A stretch of DNA of 64,000 nt. It comes from Ensifer sp. IC4062. GTDB taxonomy: Bacteria; Pseudomonadota; Alphaproteobacteria; Rhizobiales; Rhizobiaceae. A model generated the notes under the pieces. It was not told the DNA's origin. It searched no databases and saw only the letters and a list, made by a program, of their open reading frames with translations. The DNA is taken from assembly GCF_020193575.1 (NCBI RefSeq), contig NZ_JADYVD010000003.1, forward strand, positions 173,776 through 237,775. Direction: 5' to 3'. The position numbers and the translations under genes were made by a program. Below, piece after piece: positions 59,816 to 64,000 of the stretch; position 1 is the first letter of the stretch, and each line of letters begins with the position of its first letter.

Positions 59816-60757
59816 ATGAACCTCACCCTCCCCATCGACGACGCCTTCGAGCCGCACCACGCGTCATCCCCGACCGACCGCTTCATCTACGAGATGCAGA
59901 TCTACGGCCATCGCCCCTTCCAGGACGAGCCGGACCCGAGGCCTCTTCCCGAAGAGCCGGTCGTACAGTCGGCGCTGACCGCGGTCTTCGACGCCCTATT
60001 CGAGATGCTGGGCGACACGCGACTGGAGCCCGATCTTGAAGACTTGCTTTGGTCGACGGTCAATCTCTTCCACCGTGCCGGCGAACGCGTCCAGCGCGAG
60101 CTTCAGCGCAACGAGGATGCGCAACGCACCGGCCAGCGCGAGCAGGACGGCAGCGAAGTGAAGAGCGTCGAGCTGGAGCGCCATGTCGCCGAAGGCATCA
60201 CGCTCCTTGAGCGCCGCAACGCCTTCGAGTTCATGCGGGATTATGCGGCGGAGCTCTTCGAGGCACAGACCGGCTCGGCATGGCGGCCGCGCACCGGCTC
60301 GAAGGTCAGCCACGCCAACATGACCGCGGCGATGATCGACTCCAGAGACTTTCTCTCCGCCCGCCGCCACGCCGAGACCGAGGTGCTGATCCCCGCCGGC
60401 ACCAAGATCGCCTTCGGTGGCGGCATCGACTACAACGATCACGAGGCGATCTGGGATGCGCTCGACCGCGCCTGGACGAAGTTCCCGGACATGGTGCTGC
60501 TGCACGGCGGCTCACCGAAGGGAGCGGAGCGCATCGCCGCTTGCTGGGCCGAGGCGCGCAAAGTGACGCAGATCGCCTTTAAGCCGAACTGGACGAAGCA
60601 CGCCAAGGCCGCGCCCTTCCGCCGCAACGACGACATGCTCTCGGTCATGCCGAGCGGCGTCATTATCTTTCCGGGCTCCGGCATAACCGGCAATCTCGCC
60701 GACAAGGCGCGCCGCTTCGGCATCCCGGTCTGGCGTTTCGGAGGAGACGGCGCGTGA
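59816..60757 (+). CDS. DUF2493 (SLOG-superfamily) protein
   Basis: 313 residues starting MNLTLPIDDAFEPHHASSPTDRFIYEMQIYGHRPF. The C-terminal 140 residues form the DUF2493 domain: KIAFGGGIDYNDHEAIWDALDRAWTKFPDMVLLHGGSPKGAERIAACWA, with the GG-x-D and HGG-x-x-G-x-E motifs of a Rossmann-like SLOG fold, then FPGSGITGNLADKARRFGIPVWRFG. SLOG proteins sense or process nucleotide-derived ligands. A conserved plasmid-backbone gene; exact role unknown. Confidence 0.88.
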   Translation: MNLTLPIDDAFEPHHASSPTDRFIYEMQIYGHRPFQDEPDPRPLPEEPVVQSALTAVFDALFEMLGDTRLEPDLEDLLWSTVNLFHRAGERVQRELQRNEDAQRTGQREQDGSEVKSVELERHVAEGITLLERRNAFEFMRDYAAELFEAQTGSAWRPRTGSKVSHANMTAAMIDSRDFLSARRHAETEVLIPAGTKIAFGGGIDYNDHEAIWDALDRAWTKFPDMVLLHGGSPKGAERIAACWAEARKVTQIAFKPNWTKHAKAAPFRRNDDMLSVMPSGVIIFPGSGITGNLADKARRFGIPVWRFGGDGA

Positions 60758-60808
60758 GCGCCGTATTCCCGCTGATTTTTTGCGTCGTCTTTCTTCTATC
60801 ACGACGCC

Positions 60809-60833
60809 GACGAACCCGACCATCGGGTTCGTC
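60809..60833. terminator. Perfect hairpin between DUF2493 and the TA module
   Basis: GACGAACCCGA (60809-60819) and TCGGGTTCGTC (60823-60833) form an 11-bp stem with a 3-base loop. It separates two transcription units; no T run follows. Confidence 0.5.
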
Positions 60834-60932
60834 ACGCACATGCGCATTGGAAACTCGCCGCGTGATGTCCGAACTCAGTATTGCAATCCGCGTTACAAGG
60901 AAGTATATACACTCGCAACGCAGGAGCGCGCC

Positions 60933-61217
60933 ATGGCCACGACAACGCCCAGGAAGGAAACACCCGTTTCGATGCGGTTCCGCGACGATGATCTGACCAT
61001 CATCGATCGTGGCGCTGAGCTGCTCGGCCTCTCGCGCACGGAGTTCATGCGTCGTGCGGCGTTGCACGAGGCGCAGGCGGCGATCCTCAACGAATCTGTC
61101 ATCCGCCTCTCGCCCGACGCCTATGACGCCTTCATCCAGGCGATCTCCGCCCCGCCATCCGCTCCGCCGCCGAAGGCGGCCGAGCGGCTCCACCGGTCAG
61201 CGCCTTGGGAGCGCTAG
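60933..61217 (+). CDS. TacA-like (DUF1778) antitoxin
   Basis: 94 residues starting MATTTPRKETPVSMRFRDDDLTIIDRGAELLGLSRTEFMRRAALHEAQAAIL, a ribbon-helix-helix DNA-binding domain of the DUF1778 family, followed by LSPDAYDAFIQAISAPPSAPPPKAAERLHRSAPWER, the toxin-binding tail. GGAG lies about 8 bases upstream. Ends directly against the acetyltransferase start. A GTATATAC palindrome at 60903-60910 may be its operator or -10 box. Confidence 0.9.
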   Translation: MATTTPRKETPVSMRFRDDDLTIIDRGAELLGLSRTEFMRRAALHEAQAAILNESVIRLSPDAYDAFIQAISAPPSAPPPKAAERLHRSAPWER

Positions 61218-61727
61218 GTGGCGCTTTCAGGCATCGAACTCCTTGACGAAACGCACCGGCTTGATGCCTTCGACTGCGGCAAGCCGGCCCTCAATGCGTG
61301 GCTGACCGGCTTTGCCCGGACCAATCAGGCGCGCGGCTTCACCCGTGTTCTCGTCGTTCACGACGATGGCGCCGTCGTCGGCTATTACGGGCTCGCCCCG
61401 AGTGTCATCCAGCCGAACAGCGCGCCGCGCGCAATCCGCACCGGGCGTCCCCCAGACCCCATTCCCTGCCTCCTCATCGGTCAGCTTGCGGTCGATCAAC
61501 GCCATGCCGGACAAGGCATTGGAAGCGGGCTGGTCAAGGATGCGCTGCGCCGATGCATAGCCGGAGCCGAGATCGTCGGCGGCCGTGCCGTCGTCGTCAG
61601 GGCGATCGATGCCGAAGCCGAACGCTACTGGCAAGGCTGGGGGTTCATCGCTGCACGGGACAACCCGTCGGTCCTCATGCGCTCCATTCAGGACATCCGC
61701 CTCTGGCTGGCGGACCCGACGCACTAG
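61218..61727 (+). CDS. TacT-like GNAT acetyltransferase toxin
   Basis: 169 residues from a GTG start directly after the antitoxin stop. ELLDETHRLDAFDCGKPALNAWLTGFARTNQARGFTRVLVVHDDGAVVGYYGLAP is the TacT start (with the F-x-C/D-x-x-x-L-x-x-W-L pattern); IGQLAVDQRHAGQGIGSGLVKDALRR gives the acetyl-CoA loop (Q/R-x-x-G-x-G/A). Such toxins acetylate aminoacyl-tRNA and halt translation. Apparently intact. Confidence 0.92.
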   Translation: MALSGIELLDETHRLDAFDCGKPALNAWLTGFARTNQARGFTRVLVVHDDGAVVGYYGLAPSVIQPNSAPRAIRTGRPPDPIPCLLIGQLAVDQRHAGQGIGSGLVKDALRRCIAGAEIVGGRAVVVRAIDAEAERYWQGWGFIAARDNPSVLMRSIQDIRLWLADPTH

Positions 61728-61906
61728 ATTCTCGACACGAGGTCTCTCCCAGTCCCACCTGCATCCGGGCGCGCCGGCCTCTGCCGGCCGGGCTCTACTC
61801 GCGGTGTCCCGCCGCTCTCCGAGCCGGCTTCGCCGCGCTACATTTTCGAAATGCCGCAAGGCGTCATCACAAGCAGCGGGAACATTGTCACGTCAGAGCG
61901 CGGCGC

Positions 61907-62092
61907 GTGATCGGCGGTCTTGGCCTTGCCGTCAGCGGTTCGCCCTGCGTCGTCTACGACACGATGCCCGGCACGGCAAGGACTGTCCGCAACGTCGCTG
62001 CTGGCGCGAGATGCTTCGTGACGCCGCCCGGACGTGCGCGGGAAGTCGAAGCCCGCATGACCGCGGACGAGCGCCTTCTCGCCTTGGCATGA
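61907..62092 (+). CDS. Short hypothetical ORF or gene remnant
   Basis: A GTG-initiated frame reading VIGGLGLAVSGSPCVVYDTMPGTARTVRNVAAGARCFVTPPGRAREVEARMTADERLLALA. It is coherent and codon use is typical, but its N-terminus is unclear and I know no matching family. Could be the 3' end of a decayed backbone gene. Confidence 0.35.
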   Translation: MIGGLGLAVSGSPCVVYDTMPGTARTVRNVAAGARCFVTPPGRAREVEARMTADERLLALA

Positions 62093-62213
62093 TCGCCCGT
62101 CCGCGCCGGGCGGGCCGCGGAGACGGTCCCGACCTGAACGGACAAGAGTCGGCGCACACGCTTCGACTGCCGGACGGACGACGACCGTGGCCGCCGGCCT
62201 GTCCCGGACGGAA

Positions 62214-62242
62214 GCCGGCCCCTCGCGGGGCCGGTTCAGTTC
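62214..62242 (-). repeat. Inverted copy of the DUF736 terminator region
   Basis: CCGGCCCC (62215-62222) and GGGGCCGG (62227-62234) form a hairpin. With its flank TTCAGTTC it is the exact reverse complement of 63193-63221. It sits just outside the long palindrome. Confidence 0.75.
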
Positions 62243-62634
62243 GGCTCACTTCGGATGCTCCGGAGAATGCCTTGTTGCCTCGCGCGCTGCCCGCGCAGTA
62301 CGAGTTCTCGAAGTTCTCGCAGCCCCGGTCGTTCCACGCAGAACAAGCAAAGCATTCCGCCCCGGTGCGCGGCGACCGTTCTGAACCACCCGCCGGGGGT
62401 TCGACCCGCCGAGGCTTGTTGGAGAACACGGGCGGGATGGGAGGTCCTCGCGCAACTTGTTCCTGAACGCAGGGCGGCGGCGGCGGACAATGATGGGGAG
62501 GCGAGGCGCTGCCGCCCCTGCGATCATGGCGCGTTGTGGAGTGGAAGCGATCACGGCAGCCTGATGTGGCCTCGCCATCGGTCACATCCGGTCCATTCCC
62601 GTGTTATGTCGCCTTGTAGAGGACCGCCTGCTTA
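62243..62634. other. Gene-poor stretch before the long palindrome
   Basis: About 390 bases without a supported gene. Several overlapping open frames on both strands have no start signals or family resemblance. Confidence 0.4.
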
Positions 62635-62807
62635 CTGCGGTCAACCCCCGTTGGGGGTACGCTCGGCAAAAATTCAGGAAAATTCGATTTCGGCCATTCG
62701 GTTGCGGGCCAGGCACTTTCCCTCCCGCAAGCGGGGTCCCTGGAGAAAGTGCGGCCCGCGCGTTTCGGCAAATAGAATTTTCCAGAATTTGTGCCGAGTG
62801 ACCGCAG
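62635..62807. repeat. 173-bp imperfect palindrome (cruciform or MITE-like element)
   Basis: Outer arms CTGCGGTCA (62635-62643) and TGACCGCAG (62799-62807) enclose further paired tracts: CTCGGCAAAAATTC with GAATTTGTGCCGAG, GGAAAATTC with GAATTTTCC, and CGGGCC...GCACTTTC with GAAAGTGC-GGCCCG. The left arm carries an extra small hairpin, ACCCCC-GTT-GGGGGT. It ends 63 bases before the DUF736 start. No gene is inside. Confidence 0.85.
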
Positions 62808-62870
62808 CAGGATGGCCCTCTCCTTCGCCGCCATCGGGAACGGTCCCGATGTAACCGAAGGAGAAGTACA

Positions 62871-63194
62871 ATGGCATCCACGATCGCAAACCTCACTACC
62901 AGGGCCGACGGCTCGATGGAAGGCGTCTTCGCCACGCTACGGATCAACGCCCCGATTGCCGTCCTCCCCAACGCGAACAAGTCCCACGAGGACGCCCCGG
63001 ACTACCGCGTCATCAACAAGCGCACCGGCTTTGAGATCGGCGCGGGCTGGAACAGGATTTCGCCGCGCACCGGCGTCGAATACACCTCGATCCGGCTGGA
63101 GGCTCCCGAGATCGGCGTGATCTTCGGCAATGTCGCCCCGGCACCTGGCGGCGAGGAAAACAAGAAGGTGATCCTCTGGAACAACCCGGAGTGA
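62871..63194 (+). CDS. DUF736-family protein
   Basis: 107 residues, MASTIANLTTRADGSMEGVFATLRINAPIAVLPN, then YRVINKRTGFEIGAGWNRISPRTGVEYTSIRLEAPEIGVIFGNVAPAPGG. All landmarks of DUF736 are here, a small beta-rich protein found in nearly all large rhizobial plasmids and many integrative elements. Function unknown. GAAGGAG lies 8 bases upstream of the ATG, and a strong hairpin follows the stop. Confidence 0.92.
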   Translation: MASTIANLTTRADGSMEGVFATLRINAPIAVLPNANKSHEDAPDYRVINKRTGFEIGAGWNRISPRTGVEYTSIRLEAPEIGVIFGNVAPAPGGEENKKVILWNNPE

Positions 63195-63200
63195 ACTGAA

Positions 63201-63230
63201 CCGGCCCCGCGAGGGGCCGGCCTCCTTTCG
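63201..63230 (+). terminator. Terminator of the DUF736 gene
   Basis: CCGGCCCC (63201-63208) pairs with GGGGCCGG (63213-63220), loop GCGA, then CCTCCTTTCG. Its exact reverse complement occurs at 62214-62242. Confidence 0.65.
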
Positions 63231-63360
63231 TGCCTCTGCCCCGGATCGTCTAAGCCCGGCCGCCGGGTTGTACAGGTGCCACATTAGACGAAAGCCTGTC
63301 TGCTCAGATCGCCAATCGTGCCATGAGGGATCGCGCCGCCTCAAGGACTTCGCGGCCTCT

Positions 63361-63406
63361 CCAAATTTCTCGCCGGACCGCTGAAGCGGTCCGGCGAAAA
63401 AATTGG
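63361..63406. repeat. 46-bp near-perfect palindrome
   Basis: CGCCGGACCGCT (63371-63382) and AGCGGTCCGGCG (63385-63396) form a 12-bp perfect stem with a 2-base loop; the pairing extends outward as CCAAATTT with AAAAATTGG. It lies in the 316-base space before the 55-residue gene, which otherwise holds nothing gene-like. Confidence 0.75.
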
Positions 63407-63511
63407 TTCCTCCGCTCGCCGGCTCCGCCGGTCGCTGACGCGATCCTTGACCCGGCCCGATCCCTCACGACCCCGGGCGTCATCTTTCACTTCATTACGG
63501 AGACGACGACG

Positions 63512-63679
63512 ATGACGATTGCACTCGAAATTCACATCGAACAGCTGCGCGCCGAACTCAAGAACGCTGATCCGGCGGAGCGCCGCCAGATCGCAGCGGA
63601 ACTGGAACTGGCTGAAGCAGAACTGGCGGTCGCAGTCGCCGAACTGGAGGACACCATCGACGCCGCGCCGCCCTTCTGA
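63512..63679 (+). CDS. Small coiled-coil protein, 55 residues
   Basis: MTIALEIHIEQLRAELKNADPAERRQIAAELELAEAELAVAVAELEDTIDAAPPF: almost entirely heptad-like helix, acidic. GGAGA lies about 11 bases upstream, and a terminator overlaps the stop, both pointing to a real gene. Probably a small backbone gene; role unknown. Confidence 0.65.
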   Translation: MTIALEIHIEQLRAELKNADPAERRQIAAELELAEAELAVAVAELEDTIDAAPPF

Positions 63680-63691
63680 GGGCGGCGTTTG
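63667..63691 (+). terminator. Rho-independent terminator overlapping the stop codon
   Basis: GCCGCCC (63667-63673) pairs with GGGCGGC (63680-63686), then GTTTGT. The stop codon TGA (63677-63679) lies in the loop. Confidence 0.65.
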
Positions 63692-64000
63692 TCGCGTCGC
63701 CAAGTCTGGCCCGCCGGATCGACCGGCTGTCTCATCGCAAGGGGGTGCCCCTCGCGCTCCCCGCCGGCTCCGCCGGATACGGCCGCGCCCGTCGTCCGCG
63801 GGACTCTTTTTCGGACGTCCTATTTTACGCCAGCCCATCCGGTGTCAAGGACATCGCGGCCCCTCCATGTGTGGACGTATATGGACCCCGCCCGTTTGCA
63901 ACAGCCGGCTGGATCAGGATCGATGGTCACAACTGCTGACGTATATCCGGCTTCGTGATGCGGCTGGACAACGTCTTCGCCGCGAGCCTCGATGGGTTTT
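63692..64000. other. Terminal stretch without a supported gene
   Basis: About 310 bases to the window edge. Contains a short CCGGCT/AGCCGG-type hairpin near 63765 but no gene that I can support; a gene may begin close to or past the edge. Confidence 0.35.

Overview
The window reads as part of a large accessory replicon (megaplasmid or plasmid-like island) of a Rhizobiales alphaproteobacterium, most likely Sinorhizobium/Ensifer or Rhizobium. The evidence is a K-antigen type capsule export operon, a rhizobial flagellin, a virB1-virB11 conjugation-type secretion operon with a winged-helix regulator beside it, several rhizobial insertion-sequence remnants, and a conserved plasmid backbone (ParB-like protein, DUF932, DUF1173, strawberry-notch helicase, toprim protein, DUF2493, DUF736). 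No rRNA, tRNA, repABC, relaxase or CRISPR array was seen. All names come from reading the translated sequence; no database search was run.

Layout. 1-6241 (minus strand): capsular polysaccharide operon, read from KpsS-like protein through KpsM, KpsT and KpsE to two glycosyltransferases, the last cut by the window edge. 6.3-11.5 kb: a fused MNT-HEPN protein, an IS5-family scrap, a methyltransferase with a hairpin over its ribosome binding site, an RTX protein flanked by prophage amidase remnants, and two LysR remnants. 11.5-18.6 kb: a large AsmA-family gene, a broken beta-helix gene, a winged-helix regulator, a decayed T4SS-associated gene and two ISNCY transposase pieces. 18.7-25.6 kb: an APH(3'')-like streptomycin kinase homologue, a LysE exporter, an intact IS110-family transposase, a TylF-type methyltransferase and a four-gene minus-strand group ending in a frameshifted SRAP (YedK) gene. 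25.8-32 kb: a lone, oversized flagellin, a frameshifted ATP-dependent DNA ligase and an unrecognised 955-residue protein. 32.4-33.6 kb: scrapyard of LacI, IS21 and tyrosine recombinase fragments. 33.7-38.3 kb: toxin island with a Xre/RES pair, a Phd/VapC pair with a clean palindromic operator, and a 523-residue Fic protein preceded by six 24-bp direct repeats. 38.3-40.3 kb: second copy of the AsmA/regulator block found at 13.8-17.3 kb. 40-50 kb: virB1-virB11 operon with an entry-exclusion lipoprotein. 50.5-64 kb: plasmid backbone genes, a TacA/TacT-type pair and several large DNA palindromes.

How it fits together. The capsule operon would make and export a surface polysaccharide. The virB genes build a mating-pair channel whose coupling protein and relaxase must lie elsewhere; the divergent winged-helix regulator sits where an RctA-type repressor would, and exists in two copies because of the segmental duplication. 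The toxin modules look like stabilisation or defence cargo. Many genes are decayed by single frameshifts or deletions (amidase, LysR, SRAP, ligase, integrase, strawberry-notch helicase), which suits a region shaped by repeated insertion and recombination.

The most unusual features are the Fic gene with its regular six-unit repeat array, the duplicated regulator block, the shortened strawberry-notch gene, the 955-residue orphan, the 173-bp imperfect palindrome before the DUF736 gene, and the hairpin covering the methyltransferase ribosome binding site.
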